Positions 44,856 to 54,134 of a DNA stretch of 64,000 nt are shown in pieces. The stretch comes from Hymenobacter gelipurpurascens (GTDB lineage Bacteria; Bacteroidota; Bacteroidia; Cytophagales; Hymenobacteraceae). The first letter of the stretch is position 1. Each line of letters opens with the position of its first letter. Location of the stretch: positions 248,001 through 312,000 of the forward strand of contig NZ_FYEW01000002.1 in assembly GCF_900187375.1 (NCBI RefSeq), written 5' to 3'. Below the pieces are notes generated by a model that was given only the letters and a program-made list of their open reading frames with translations, did not search any database and was not told where the DNA came from. A program made the translations under genes and the position numbers.

Positions 44856-45647
44856 ATGGACTTACAACTCACGGGCAAAACGGCCCTCGTAACAGGCTCT
44901 ACGGCTGGCATTGGGCTGGCTATTGCGCGCGGCCTGGCCGCCGAAGGCGCTCAACTTATCATCACGGGTCGCACCGACGGCCGCATTCAGGAAGCCCGCG
45001 CCGCTATACTGGCCGACTTTCCGCAGGCCCAGGTGCGGGGCGTGGTTGTTGATTTTGGCAAGCCCGAGGAAATTGCGCGCCTGCTGCAGCAGGTGCCTTC
45101 GGTGGATATTCTGGTAAACAACGTGGGTATCTTCGACCCAAAGCCGTTCGCAGAAATACCCGACGAGGAATGGCTACGCTTTTTTGAGGTGAACGTGATG
45201 AGCGGCGTGCGGCTTTCACGGCACTATTTCCCGCAGATGCTGGCCAAAAACTGGGGCCGCATCCTGTTTATCTCCAGCGAGTCGGGCCTGCAGATTCCGG
45301 AGGAAATGATTCATTACGGCACCACTAAAACCGCTCAGCTGGCCGTAGCGCGGGGCCTGGCCGAGCTCACGAAAGGCACCGGCGTAACGGTTAACTCGGT
45401 GCTGCCTGGCCCTACAGCCTCTGAGGGCGTGCAGGAGTTCATCGGGAAGCTATCAGCCGAAGGCAAGACGCAGAAGGAAGCGGAGCACGAGTTCTTCCGC
45501 GACGCTCGCCCCTCCTCGCTGCTGCAGCGCTTCGCTACCACCGAGGAAGTGGCCAGCATGGTTGTGTATCTGTCGAGCCCGCTGGCCTCCGCCACCAATG
45601 GCGCTTCCGTGCGGGTAGATGGCGGCGTGATTCGGAGCATCGGTTAG
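44856..45647 (+). CDS. Short-chain dehydrogenase/reductase (SDR)
   Basis: A 263-residue classical SDR. It has TGSTAGIG at residues 14-21 (KTALVTGSTAGIGLAIA), NNVG near 89, the catalytic Ser in FISSESG near 145, and a YxxxK motif (YGTTK) near 155-159. An E-S-G-L-Q-I-P-E-E-M-I-H-Y segment precedes the active Tyr. It resembles the 3-oxoacyl-ACP reductase/glucose dehydrogenase branch, but the substrate is not clear. The stop is TAG in TAGGCCAC, followed by a bidirectional terminator. Confidence 0.88.
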   Translation: MDLQLTGKTALVTGSTAGIGLAIARGLAAEGAQLIITGRTDGRIQEARAAILADFPQAQVRGVVVDFGKPEEIARLLQQVPSVDILVNNVGIFDPKPFAEIPDEEWLRFFEVNVMSGVRLSRHYFPQMLAKNWGRILFISSESGLQIPEEMIHYGTTKTAQLAVARGLAELTKGTGVTVNSVLPGPTASEGVQEFIGKLSAEGKTQKEAEHEFFRDARPSSLLQRFATTEEVASMVVYLSSPLASATNGASVRVDGGVIRSIG

Positions 45648-45663
45648 GCCACTTTTGTTCGTA

Positions 45664-45734
45664 AAAAAGCCCGTTGATTTCTCCTACTAGGAGAAGTCAA
45701 CGGGCTTTTTGCTGGAATACAATTCCAGCAAAAA
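45664..45734. terminator. Double bidirectional terminator
   Basis: First hairpin: AAAAAGCCCGTTGATTTCTC (arm 45664-45686) pairs with an arm at 45688-45710, 22 of 23 positions. Second: TTTTTGCTGGAAT (45706-45718) with ATTCCAGCAAAAA (45722-45734). They share the T-run and serve the SDR (+) and YitT (-) genes, which converge. Confidence 0.85.
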
Positions 45735-45780
45735 ACACAACTCTCCTGCTCAGTCGAGGAGAGAATAACCATTTTGGTTT

Positions 45781-46755
45781 CTAGTGCAGAGGGCGTTTTT
45801 TCACTAGGCCACCTTTAGTGTCTCGCACGCTGCTCATCACTACGAAGGCTTGCGGGTCGAGGCGGTCGATTTCGTCGGTGAGGCGCGTGACTTCCAGGCG
45901 CGTAACCAGGGTGAAGATGATATCCAGGGTTTCGAGCTGCTCGCCACGGCTGCCGAAACCGCGCTTGCCCAGATAAATAGTTGCGCCCCTGCCCAGCTTC
46001 TCGGTTATCATCTTCCGGATTTCATCGGAGCGCTGCGAGATGATAGTTACGCCAGTGTATTCTTCAATGCCTTCAATGATGAAATCCATCGTCTTGGCCG
46101 CCGACAAATACGCCAGAATGGAGTACAGCGCGGTAGTGATGGACAGCAGCATAGCGGCCACCCCGAAGATCAGAATATTGATGACCAACACGATATCGCC
46201 CACACTCAGGGGTGTTTTCTTGCTGATGTAGACGGCCAGGATTTCGGTGCCATCCAGCACGGCGCCACCCCGTATGGCCAGGCCAATACCAGCGCCCAGA
46301 AAGAAGCCGCCAAACACCGCAATCAGGAGCTTATCGGTGGCAATAACCGGGAAGGAAATCACGAGCAGCACCAGTGCCAGGCCCAGAATGGCGGCCAGGG
46401 TGCGCAAAGCAAACCCCCTACCCAGCTGGTAATAGCCCATGATGATGAACGGGATATTGATGACCACAATCAGGACGGACAGGGAAATACCGGTCAGCTG
46501 ATTAGTCAGTAGAGAAATACCCGTTACGCCGCCATCAATGAACTCATTAGGCAATAAAAAGCCCTTCAGGCCCAAGGCAGCGGAGAAAATACCGGCCACA
46601 ATAAGACCAGCCTGAACCAGCGGACGGCGCAGACTGCGGCCGGTGTTGGCTAATAAATCGGCGGGAAACTCCGGCAAAGGGCCGCCCGGCGGAGGTGTGG
46701 ACAGACCACTCGTGGGCTTTTTGTTGCGCTCGAGCAACAGTTGCTGTAAAAACAT
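45781..46755 (-). CDS. YitT-family membrane protein with DUF2179 domain
   Basis: A 324-residue membrane protein. After a Pro-rich N-terminus (about 1-40) come five or six helices (VQAGLIVAGIFSAALGLKGFLLP, SVLIVVINIPFIIMGYY, TLAAILGLALVLLVISFPV, FGGFFLGAGIGLAIRGGAVLDGTEILAVY, GDIVLVINILIFGVAAML). The GAVLDGTEI segment is a hallmark of the YitT family. A C-terminal DUF2179 domain follows (TGVTIISQRSDEIRKMI, LGRGATIYLGKRGFG, VVMSSVRDTKGG). The function is unknown; transport or signalling is suspected for the family. Confidence 0.9.
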   Translation of the reverse strand: MFLQQLLLERNKKPTSGLSTPPPGGPLPEFPADLLANTGRSLRRPLVQAGLIVAGIFSAALGLKGFLLPNEFIDGGVTGISLLTNQLTGISLSVLIVVINIPFIIMGYYQLGRGFALRTLAAILGLALVLLVISFPVIATDKLLIAVFGGFFLGAGIGLAIRGGAVLDGTEILAVYISKKTPLSVGDIVLVINILIFGVAAMLLSITTALYSILAYLSAAKTMDFIIEGIEEYTGVTIISQRSDEIRKMITEKLGRGATIYLGKRGFGSRGEQLETLDIIFTLVTRLEVTRLTDEIDRLDPQAFVVMSSVRDTKGGLVKKRPLH

Positions 46756-46886
46756 AAGAGCAGAATAAGCAGATGAGGAAAGCGCCCTCCAGTGTGCAAG
46801 GCGCTACTGGCCTAGGCCAGACAAAACAGCAGACGCCGGCCACCCAGGGGCCGCGCCTACTACCTACAACAATTCTTATCTGCTTT

Positions 46887-47267
46887 TTACGGGGCGTTAG
46901 GTGATAACGCCGTCAGCAACAGCCGAACCCGAAACAAGTCGGGAACCGCACATGCCTGCAAGGCAGCCGGCCGGCCTACGGCTGACGGCCATACCAGCTC
47001 GGGCCAGCTGAATACGGCGGGCAGCCAGGCGCCGCTGCTAGTGCCTACCGGCACATCGGGCGCGGCCGGCAGCAGCGCAGCGTGTTCCTGCAAGTGCGCC
47101 AGCGTAAGCTCCGGCTGCTGCCCTACTGCCTGATGCCCGGCCTGAACTCGCTGCGGAGTCCGCTCAGGCGTGACCAGCGGCGCATCCAGATACCACCAAC
47201 CGCCCAACCAAATGGTTAGTAGCAGCGACAGGCGCAGCCAGGGCGATATAGGGAAGCGAACAGGCAC
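46887..47267 (-). CDS. Hypothetical small protein with one membrane segment
   Basis: A 126-residue frame with a hydrophobic segment (LRLSLLLTIWLGGWWYLDAPL, about 12-32) followed by a Pro/Ala-rich tail of low complexity. No family was recognised. It fills an otherwise empty gap and starts about 90 bases from the stop of the FAD reductase, which is transcribed on the same strand. It could be real or a chance frame in GC-rich DNA. Confidence 0.35.
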   Translation of the reverse strand: MPVRFPISPWLRLSLLLTIWLGGWWYLDAPLVTPERTPQRVQAGHQAVGQQPELTLAHLQEHAALLPAAPDVPVGTSSGAWLPAVFSWPELVWPSAVGRPAALQACAVPDLFRVRLLLTALSPNAP

Positions 47268-47360
47268 AGAAAATACGGGCTTACCAGCGCAAGCCCTCTT
47301 ACATAGAAACGCGGTGAGCTCAGTAAAGTTAAGCTTACCGAACGCGGAAGCCGCAAGAAA

Positions 47361-48575
47361 TCAGCCAAAATTCCTGACGAGGGCCTGCCGTATCCAGGGC
47401 CAGCGCGCCACCCGCACCACGCTATTTACCAACCAAGGCTGCCCCGAAAGAAAGCGCATTAGGCGGTAGCGCTGGCCTAGCGGCCGCCCAATGCGCCGCT
47501 GCACTTCTGCCTGGTACTGGTGCAGGCTGGCCGCGCTAAAATCATTCTGCTGGAAACACCGCAAGGCGTGCTCGGCGGCCAGTAGGCCACTTTGCACCGC
47601 CTTATCAATTCCGTGGCCTTGCATGGGGTCGATGAGGGCCGCCGCGTCGCCGCAGAGCAGGGCACGCGGGCCCGTGAGTGGCCTGGCTGAGCCGCCCAGC
47701 GGGAGCCCAAAACCTTTTATTTCGGAGAGTGGCCGGGCCTCCCGGAACTGGGGTGCCAGGGCGGGGTGCTCTGCCAGCAGCTCCCGCAGCACAGCTTTCA
47801 GGTCGATCTGGTCGCGGGCAATATCGGAGGAAAGCATGCCGAAGCCGACGTTGTACACGCCATTGCCGACTGGAAACACCCAGCAGTAGCCAGCCAGGTG
47901 TTGCCGCAGAAAATAAAAGTCGCTGGTAGTTTCGGGGGCATTGGTTACCCCCGAATAGTATGCCCGCACGGCCGCGCAGTGGCGGCTGCGGTCGAGCGGC
48001 CATGGCGCCAGGTGGCGGCCTACCACCGAGTTTGCCCCGTCGCAGCCAATCACGAGGCGGGCCGTGAGGGGCGGCTGAGCATGATTGGCGGAGTGAAGGG
48101 TAACGTGGCTGGAACAGGCCTCTACCGTCTTCACTGGCCAGTTTTCCAGCACCGTAGTGGTGGTGTGGCGGCGCACCAGCTTCAGCAGAGCCTCATCAAA
48201 CTGCAGCCGGGGGCTGTTGAAGGCCGGTGCTTTCCAACTGATGCTGACCTCGGCGCCGCCGGGTGCCACCAGCCGGCTGTGCGCTACATCGGCGCGGTGC
48301 GAGGCCAGCAGGACGCGCAGCTCGGCCGCGTAGGCCACATCGAGGCCGGCGAGGGCCTTGAGGGTGGGACTGGGAATGGCGTCGCCGCAGATTTTGTCGC
48401 GCGGAAACTGGGCTTTATCTACCAGCGCCACCCGTAGGCCACTCCTGCGCAGCGCCAGGGCGCAAGCCGTGCCTGCTGGTCCGGCGCCTACTAGTAGTAC
48501 ATCGTAGTCGGTAATCACAGAATCGGGCACGCGGGCGGGCAGGTTGGCAAGGCGCCAAAGGTAACGAAGCGCCAC
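47361..48575 (-). CDS. FAD-dependent oxidoreductase, geranylgeranyl reductase family
   Basis: A 404-residue flavoprotein. The dinucleotide-binding motif is DVLLVGAGPAGTACALALRRSGLRVALVDKAQFPRDKICGDA near 24-65, with the PRxKxCG(D) signature of geranylgeranyl-reductase-type enzymes. Then come VIGCDGANSVVGR near 173-185 and LLCGDAAALIDPMQGHGIDKAVQSG near 285-310 (GD motif). Such enzymes reduce isoprenoid side chains or act as monooxygenases. It could start at the GTG near 48518, which would remove an N-terminal tail. The 12-base palindrome at 48579 lies between this gene and the next. Confidence 0.88.
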   Translation of the reverse strand: MALRYLWRLANLPARVPDSVITDYDVLLVGAGPAGTACALALRRSGLRVALVDKAQFPRDKICGDAIPSPTLKALAGLDVAYAAELRVLLASHRADVAHSRLVAPGGAEVSISWKAPAFNSPRLQFDEALLKLVRRHTTTTVLENWPVKTVEACSSHVTLHSANHAQPPLTARLVIGCDGANSVVGRHLAPWPLDRSRHCAAVRAYYSGVTNAPETTSDFYFLRQHLAGYCWVFPVGNGVYNVGFGMLSSDIARDQIDLKAVLRELLAEHPALAPQFREARPLSEIKGFGLPLGGSARPLTGPRALLCGDAAALIDPMQGHGIDKAVQSGLLAAEHALRCFQQNDFSAASLHQYQAEVQRRIGRPLGQRYRLMRFLSGQPWLVNSVVRVARWPWIRQALVRNFG

Positions 48576-48590
48576 CAGTGGCCTAGGCCA

Positions 48591-49043
48591 CTACTTGGGG
48601 CGGCGGGCTTCCTGGCGGCGCATAGGCATGGTATCAATGGTCCCAAACAAGGAAGTTGGGCTGATTGGCGCTGTTTCGCGGCGCTTCACACCTCCATCTT
48701 TCCCGATGAGCAATAGCGTAAACGCGGCGGGCTTCACCCCCAATTTTTGCATGATGTACTGCCGGTCGGGGTTTGATAGCTGATCGAAGAGTACTTCCCG
48801 CACCACTATGTCCCGCTCCTGCAGCTCGGCCGGAGCGGCGGCCAACTGATGGCGTTGGGCCTTCAGTTCAGAAGATGCACTATTGGGGGCGCAGAGCAGC
48901 ACCACGCGCTTCTGCCACCGCTGTTTCGGGAGCCACGTTGCAAATGCGCCCTCCGAGGCTTGGGCCAGGGCACTGGAAACCACCAAGCCACTTATAAGTA
49001 GCAGCAGAGCCATCCAACGGGTCAGGGGAATAAGGCAGTACAT
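48591..49043 (-). CDS. DUF4174-domain exported protein
   Basis: A 150-residue protein. The start at 49043 gives a signal peptide (MYCLIPLTRWMALLLLISGLVVSSALAQ); the longer frame would overlap the upstream hydrolase. The mature part has WQKRVVLLCAPNSASSELKAQRHQLAAAPAELQERDIVVREVLFD and AFTLLLIGKDGGVKRRE, a thioredoxin-like fold in which the CxxC is not present, matching DUF4174. It starts 4 bases after the upstream alpha/beta hydrolase gene ends, so they are likely co-transcribed. The stop is TAG followed directly by TGGCCTAGGCC. Confidence 0.75.
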   Translation of the reverse strand: MYCLIPLTRWMALLLLISGLVVSSALAQASEGAFATWLPKQRWQKRVVLLCAPNSASSELKAQRHQLAAAPAELQERDIVVREVLFDQLSNPDRQYIMQKLGVKPAAFTLLLIGKDGGVKRRETAPISPTSLFGTIDTMPMRRQEARRPK

Positions 49044-49047
49044 GGGT

Positions 49048-50055
49048 TTAGTTGGGTTCTTCTTGGTGAGTATCCTTGGGTAACGCCTTACCCAGCCAGT
49101 CGAATAGCACGCGGTAGGCCTCTGCCCGCACCGCTTTCCGGGACAGAAACACATCATGAATGGCACCTTCCAGAGCGTGCGCCGTAACGTGGATACCCAG
49201 CCGCGGCGACAGCGCCCGGATATGCTCCACGTTCAGGACGGCATCGGTGCGGTGCAGGTCTTCACGCTGGCCCCGCTGGTAGGAGCGCGTGGAGAACAGC
49301 ACGAGCACTGGCACCGCAATGCCCAGCCCCCGCCGTACCTGGGCGTGCCCGGCCCGAATGGCGTTCAGCCAACCCGCGTTCAGGGCAAATACCTGGTTGG
49401 GTTTCCAGTCTAAATCGTAGTCCCACTCGCCGTGGAAGTTCTTATGCAGGCTCCGGCCATACACAGGGGGCAGCGTGCCGGGCAATTTCAGATCTGGCCA
49501 CCAGGCGCCGAGCTGTGCCATAAGGGGCGTGCCCACCCGCCGCAACAGCCAGGGCTGGTTCATTTCCAGAAACGGGCTGTTGAGTACCAGCGCGGCCAAT
49601 CCGCCCTGCTCCTTGCGTTGGCCAGTATAAAGCGCCGTAATAAGGCCACCGGTGGAGTGCCCGGTCAGGACGAGTGTGGTGTTGCCCTCGGCACGCATCT
49701 GGGCCAGAGCGGCATCCAGATCCTGAAAATACTCGCTCAGGTTGCGCACGTTGTTGGGGCGCTGATGCGGCCGGATGGAGCGGCCGTACTTGCGCAGATC
49801 GAGAGCGTAAAAGTGAAAGCCGTGGGTGTTGTATTCGGTAGCCAGCTCCCGCTGAAAGAAGTAGTCGTTGAAGCCGTGCACATACAATACGGCTCGCGTG
49901 GTATGCGCTGGGGCACGTTTGCGCACCAGCGTGCTCACCACAGGGCCTTCATAGTCTTCAGCAGCGGCAGGAACCAGGGTCAGTTGCTCGAAATCGTCGC
50001 CCAGCACATCGGGCACGTAGTCGGAGCGCTCAGCAGCAGGAGTTAAAGAAGCCAT
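49048..50055 (-). CDS. Alpha/beta hydrolase (serine aminopeptidase S33/monoacylglycerol lipase type)
   Basis: A 335-residue hydrolase. It has AVLYVHGFNDYFFQ near 60-73 (oxyanion-hole HG), YALDLRKYGRS near 85-95, and the nucleophile elbow GHSTGG near 123-128. A catalytic Asp is probably in the VLFSTRSYQ region, and a catalytic His in ALEGAIHDVFLS near 310. There is no signal peptide, so it is cytoplasmic. It should act on esters such as lysophospholipids or acylglycerols, but this is not proven by sequence. Confidence 0.88.
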   Translation of the reverse strand: MASLTPAAERSDYVPDVLGDDFEQLTLVPAAAEDYEGPVVSTLVRKRAPAHTTRAVLYVHGFNDYFFQRELATEYNTHGFHFYALDLRKYGRSIRPHQRPNNVRNLSEYFQDLDAALAQMRAEGNTTLVLTGHSTGGLITALYTGQRKEQGGLAALVLNSPFLEMNQPWLLRRVGTPLMAQLGAWWPDLKLPGTLPPVYGRSLHKNFHGEWDYDLDWKPNQVFALNAGWLNAIRAGHAQVRRGLGIAVPVLVLFSTRSYQRGQREDLHRTDAVLNVEHIRALSPRLGIHVTAHALEGAIHDVFLSRKAVRAEAYRVLFDWLGKALPKDTHQEEPN

Positions 50056-50257
50056 GGAACACCATACGGAAAGAGCCGATTGTAGGTAGTGTTTAACTGG
50101 CCTAGGCCTACGCGAAGAATCGTCTGGCTGGGCCAGAGCTCAGAATCAACACGTTATATATTAGTATCCTGATACTTGAATCCGGTCAGCGGGCGTTGAG
50201 CTGAAAAAGGCGAAGCAGCTTGTCTCGTGCAAGGCTGTAGGCCACTACCTTTACTTC

Positions 50258-50995
50258 ATGCGTCTTCTGTTTTGGGCGGCGGCTCTTGCCACTGCTTTCT
50301 CTCCTCTCTCCTCCCCCGATCCGGCCTTCCGACAAGAGCAACTGCGCTTCCCAAGGGTGCGCGAGGCCTACTCCCTAAACGGAACCACACTGCAGGCCCA
50401 GTTGCAGCAGCACGGCATTGCGCCGGAGCGGCTGGAGCTATTTATCAGGGCCCTGAAGGTGGAGCGGCGCGTAGAAGCCTGGGGCCGCAACCAGGGCGAA
50501 GGTGAGTTCCAGTTGCTGCGCACGTTTCGGCTGGCCGGCACCTCGGGCACGCTGGGGCCCAAGCGCCGCCTGGGTGATGGGCAGGTGCCGGAGGGGTTCT
50601 ACCACATCAACCGCTTCAACCCCAACAGCCTCTTTCACCTGTCGTTGGGCCTCGATTACCCGAACGCCGCCGACCTGCAGCATAGTGGCCTACAAGACCC
50701 CGGCAATGATATTTTCATTCATGGCTCCGATGCCACCATTGGCTGCCTGCCCATCACTGATGCCGGTATTCGGGAGCTGTATGTGCTGGCCGTGGAAGCC
50801 CGCGCCGCCGGCCAGCTGGATATTCCGGTGCATATTTTCCCGTTTGAGCTGACGGATGCCAACATTGCCCGCCGCATGGCCAGCCCGCACACGGCCTTTT
50901 GGTTGGAGCTGGCGCCCGGTTACCAGCGCTTCGCCGATACGCATCAGCTGCCTACCGTCACTGTAGAGGCCGGCGGCGCCTACGCGGTGCAATAG
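50258..50995 (+). CDS. L,D-transpeptidase family protein (YafK-like)
   Basis: A 245-residue exported protein with an N-terminal signal (MRLLFWAAALATAFSPLSS). After a helical stretch it has the YkuD-type domain: LKRRLG-like substrate region, PEGFYHINRFNPNSLFHLSLGLDYPNAAD near 120-145, and the catalytic HGSDATIGCLPITD near 164-177 (H...C pair). L,D-transpeptidases cross-link peptidoglycan or attach proteins to it. The YafK branch in particular releases lipoprotein links. The function here is inferred from the domain. Confidence 0.88.
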   Translation: MRLLFWAAALATAFSPLSSPDPAFRQEQLRFPRVREAYSLNGTTLQAQLQQHGIAPERLELFIRALKVERRVEAWGRNQGEGEFQLLRTFRLAGTSGTLGPKRRLGDGQVPEGFYHINRFNPNSLFHLSLGLDYPNAADLQHSGLQDPGNDIFIHGSDATIGCLPITDAGIRELYVLAVEARAAGQLDIPVHIFPFELTDANIARRMASPHTAFWLELAPGYQRFADTHQLPTVTVEAGGAYAVQ

Positions 50996-51448
50996 CTGTA
51001 ATCAGCCGGCAGGTACTTTTGGTGGCACCGCGCTAGGCCTCTGATGTAGGCTGTGGCAGTAAGCTGTGATAGTAAGACAAAAGAACGTCCTGCTGAGCGG
51101 AGCCGAAGCATCTCTACCTCTGACCACTCCACTGGCCTAGGCCTATTGAAACGAAGCGGTAGAGATGCTTCGGCAAGCGGACGGCAGATCAAGCATGACG
51201 TTTTGGGTTGATATAGGTATCTGTTTAGAGCCACTATCTACATACCCTAGCGCATACCAGCCCGTTGCAGCACCGGTAAATAGGCCTTTACCATTTTATC
51301 TACTATACTACTTCGGTTATCAGCCTGCACCGGGCGCAGCGCCCTGCCACGCCAGCTCGACTGGCCTAGCAGCTCATTGCATTATGAACAGATTCTTCGC
51401 TGAAGCCAACCTGACAAGCACAGCATTACCACTCTATACTTCCCACTT
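50996..51448. other. Intergenic region with REP-like element
   Basis: This gap of 453 bases contains the REP-like element at 51081-51203 and several GGCCTA words. The remainder, up to the GH2 start, shows no gene or recognisable RNA structure. Confidence 0.4.
51081..51203. repeat. REP-like inverted repeat, mixed arm types
   Basis: The left arm contains CGGAGCCGAAGCATCTCTACC. The right arm contains GCTTCGGCAAGCGGACGGCA and AGATCAAGCATGACGTT, the longer arm type also found inverted at 30121. The loop holds ACTGGCCTAGGCCTA. Confidence 0.7.
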
Positions 51449-53314
51449 ATGCTATTATCCAACCTGATGAAAGCCCTAACGGTCGCCTTGCTACTGGTGG
51501 GCACTTTCAACAGCTTGCCGCTGATAGGCCAGTCAATTTTGCTTCAGAACATGCCGGCGCGGCGCGTGCTGAGTTTGAACGGCAGCTGGAATTACATCAT
51601 CGACCCCTACGAAAACGGTTTTTATGATTACCGCCGCGAGGCCTTTGACCAGTCGAAATCCGGCAAAGGCGGCTACTACGACAATGCCAAGCCCAGCAGC
51701 ACGCAGGAAGAAGAGCTGATTGAGTATGACTTCGACAAGTCGCAGGCCATGCAGATTCCCGGCGACTGGAACTCCCAGGACCCCAAGCTGCTCTACTACG
51801 AGGGCACTATCTGGTACAAGAAAAGCTTCAACCTCCAGCCCAAAGCCGGCAAGCGCTACTTCCTGTATTTTGGGGCGATTAACTATGAGTCGCACATTTA
51901 CCTAAACGGCAAGAAGCTGGGTATGCACAAGGGCGGGTTCACACCCATTCAATATGACATCACGGACCGCTTGAGCACGACCGGCGACAACTTTGTGGTG
52001 GTGAAGGCCGACAACACCCGCCGCCCCGAGGAAGTACCCACCATCAACACCGACTGGTGGAACTACGGCGGCATCACGCGCGACGTATTCATTGCCGAAA
52101 CGCCCCAGACATACATCACCGACTACAAAGTCCAGCTCGCCAAAAACGACCCGAACACGCTGGCAGGCTACGTGCAGCTCAGCGGCGAAGGCCGCGCCAA
52201 CCAAAGCGTAACCCTCTCAATTGGCGAAGCCAACATCAGCCAGAAGCTGAAAACGGATACCGAAGGCCGGGCCACGTTTAGCGTGCCCGCCCGGAAGCTC
52301 ACGCGCTGGTCGCCGCAAAACCCGAAGCTCTACGCCGTAACCCTGCGCAGTGGCACCGATGAAGTGAAGGACCGCATCGGCTTCCGCAGCATCGAAACAC
52401 GCGGCCAGGATATTCTGCTGAATGGCAAGTCTGTTTTCCTGCGCGGCATTTCCATGCACGATGAAAACCCGCTGATTCCGGGCCGGGCGCGCGGCGAAGG
52501 CGACCTGCGCATGCTCCTGACCTGGGCCAAGGAACTCGGCTGCAACTATGTGCGCCTGGCTCACTATCCGCACAACGAAACCATGCTCAAGCTAGTCGAT
52601 GAAATGGGCCTGCTGGTGTGGGCCGAGGTGCCCGTGTACTGGACTATTGCCTGGGAAAACCAAGCCACCTACCAGAACGCCGAGCAGCAGCTCTCCGACC
52701 TGATTTCAATGGGGAAAAACCGCGCCAGCGTGGTGGTCTGGTCCGTCGGCAACGAAACGCCGCTTGGCGAGCCGCGCCTCAAGTTCATGAGCAGTCTGGC
52801 CAAGAAAGCCCGCGCCCTCGACGACACGCGCTTGATTTCGGCGGCCCTGGAGCTGCACCGCACCCCCGACAATGTGATGCACGTAGATGACCCACTGGGC
52901 GAATTTCTGGACCTGACCAGCATCAACGAATACGCCGGCTGGTACTGGGGCGGCAAGCCCAGCGAAATCACGAAGTACACTTTCGATATCAAGTACAACA
53001 AGCCCGTCATGATCAGTGAGTTTGGCGGCGACGCGCTGGCCGGCTACCACGGCGACGCCAACACCCGCTGGAGCGAAGAATACCAGGAGGCACTCTACCA
53101 AAACCAGCTCAAGATGCTGAGCACTATTAAAGGACTACGCGGCATGACGCCCTGGATTCTGGCCGACTTCCGGGCTACCCGCCGCCAGCACCCGGTGTAC
53201 CAGAACGGCTTCAACCGCAAAGGCCTGATTTCTAGCACCGGCACCAAGAAAAAGGCCTTCTATGTGCTGCAGGATTACTACCGCCAGATGGCCCAGCAAT
53301 ACGACGGAAAGTAG
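51449..53314 (+). CDS. Glycoside hydrolase family 2 enzyme (beta-glucuronidase/galactosidase type)
   Basis: A 621-residue exported enzyme (signal peptide within 1-27). GH2 layout: a jelly-roll sugar-binding domain (GSWNYIIDPYENGFYDY..., GTIWYKKSFNL), an immunoglobulin-like domain about 215-310, and a TIM-barrel catalytic domain from about 320 (LLNGKSVFLRGISMHDENPL). The acid/base Glu is in VVVWSVGNETPL near 432 and the nucleophile Glu in PVMISEFGGDA near 525. It removes beta-linked sugars or uronic acids from oligosaccharides. No PUL partners are adjacent, so the substrate is unknown. Confidence 0.92.
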   Translation: MLLSNLMKALTVALLLVGTFNSLPLIGQSILLQNMPARRVLSLNGSWNYIIDPYENGFYDYRREAFDQSKSGKGGYYDNAKPSSTQEEELIEYDFDKSQAMQIPGDWNSQDPKLLYYEGTIWYKKSFNLQPKAGKRYFLYFGAINYESHIYLNGKKLGMHKGGFTPIQYDITDRLSTTGDNFVVVKADNTRRPEEVPTINTDWWNYGGITRDVFIAETPQTYITDYKVQLAKNDPNTLAGYVQLSGEGRANQSVTLSIGEANISQKLKTDTEGRATFSVPARKLTRWSPQNPKLYAVTLRSGTDEVKDRIGFRSIETRGQDILLNGKSVFLRGISMHDENPLIPGRARGEGDLRMLLTWAKELGCNYVRLAHYPHNETMLKLVDEMGLLVWAEVPVYWTIAWENQATYQNAEQQLSDLISMGKNRASVVVWSVGNETPLGEPRLKFMSSLAKKARALDDTRLISAALELHRTPDNVMHVDDPLGEFLDLTSINEYAGWYWGGKPSEITKYTFDIKYNKPVMISEFGGDALAGYHGDANTRWSEEYQEALYQNQLKMLSTIKGLRGMTPWILADFRATRRQHPVYQNGFNRKGLISSTGTKKKAFYVLQDYYRQMAQQYDGK

Positions 53315-53450
53315 CGGGGTCGGGAGTTTGGCATGCAGAGGAGCTTCTCTGGCTAAAACACCTCAGTAACAAAGCTGCATAGCGTCCAATATTCCTCTTT
53401 CAAATAAGAACGCCCGGAGTGGCCTAGTAACTGATGGTGCGCTCTGGGCG

Positions 53451-53458
53451 TACCTTTG
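53451..53458 (+). promoter_or_regulatory. Putative -7 box (TACCTTTG) of the Nudix gene
   Basis: TACCTTTG matches the TAnnTTTG -7 element of Bacteroidota and ends 4 bases before the ATG. If used, transcription would start at or near the start codon, giving a leaderless or almost leaderless message. No clear -33 box was found. Confidence 0.4.
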
Positions 53459-53462
53459 TACC

Positions 53463-54023
53463 ATGCTTACGCCTTCTATTTCCGACGCCGATTTTCCTAT
53501 ACCTAAGACTTTTCGGGAGTCTGCCGTGCTGGTGCCGGTGTTTCGGGATGATGCCGGTGAAGTGCAGATTGTGATGGTGCGCCGCTCGGCCTTTGGCGTG
53601 CACGGCGGCCAACTGGCATTTCCTGGTGGCAAGCGCGACCCCGAAGATGAATCGTTGCAGGCTACGGCCTTGCGAGAGGCGTACGAGGAAGTGAAGCTTC
53701 TGCCCACCAATGTGGAAATTCTGACCTCATTGCCCAGCGTGCCTGTCCCCTCAGGCTTTCAGATTTCGCCGTTTCTGGGGCGCATTGCCCGCCCGGAAGT
53801 GTGGGAATGGCAAACCCGCGAGATTGATGAAGTGCTAGAAATTCCGCTGCGCCACCTCGCCGATACTGCCACCCATACTGAAGAAGAATGGAACCTACCC
53901 GGCTGGCCCGGCCCGCGCCGCGTCCCTTATTTCCGCGTCGGAGACTACAAGCTCTGGGGCGCCAGCTACCGCATCATCCAGCCCCTGATTCCGCGCCTGC
54001 TGGCCGGCGAATGGGAGGTGTAA
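53463..54023 (+). CDS. Nudix hydrolase, CoA pyrophosphatase type
   Basis: A 186-residue Nudix protein. It has VLVPVFRDDAGEVQIVMVRRS, then GGQLAFPGGKRDPEDESLQATALREAYEEV near 49-78, which contains the Nudix box and the upstream signature typical of CoA diphosphatases. The tail has a P-x-F-x-V-G-like PYFRVGDYKLWGASYRI segment. It probably cleaves CoA to 3',5'-ADP and acyl-phosphopantetheine. A TACCTTTG box lies right before the start. Stop is followed by AGTGGCCTAG. Confidence 0.92.
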   Translation: MLTPSISDADFPIPKTFRESAVLVPVFRDDAGEVQIVMVRRSAFGVHGGQLAFPGGKRDPEDESLQATALREAYEEVKLLPTNVEILTSLPSVPVPSGFQISPFLGRIARPEVWEWQTREIDEVLEIPLRHLADTATHTEEEWNLPGWPGPRRVPYFRVGDYKLWGASYRIIQPLIPRLLAGEWEV

Positions 54024-54134
54024 AGTGGCCTAGACCTGTCATTGCGAGGAGGCACGAGTGGCCTAGGCCACTCGTTCACTAATCTGGCACGAATTTGCGT
54101 TAGTAATATCATCAGCGTATTTAACGCCCTATTC

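Noticed and set aside
51165..51467. Open frame of 100 codons before the GH2 gene
   Set aside because: It begins inside a REP-like element and overlaps the real start of the GH2 gene in another frame.
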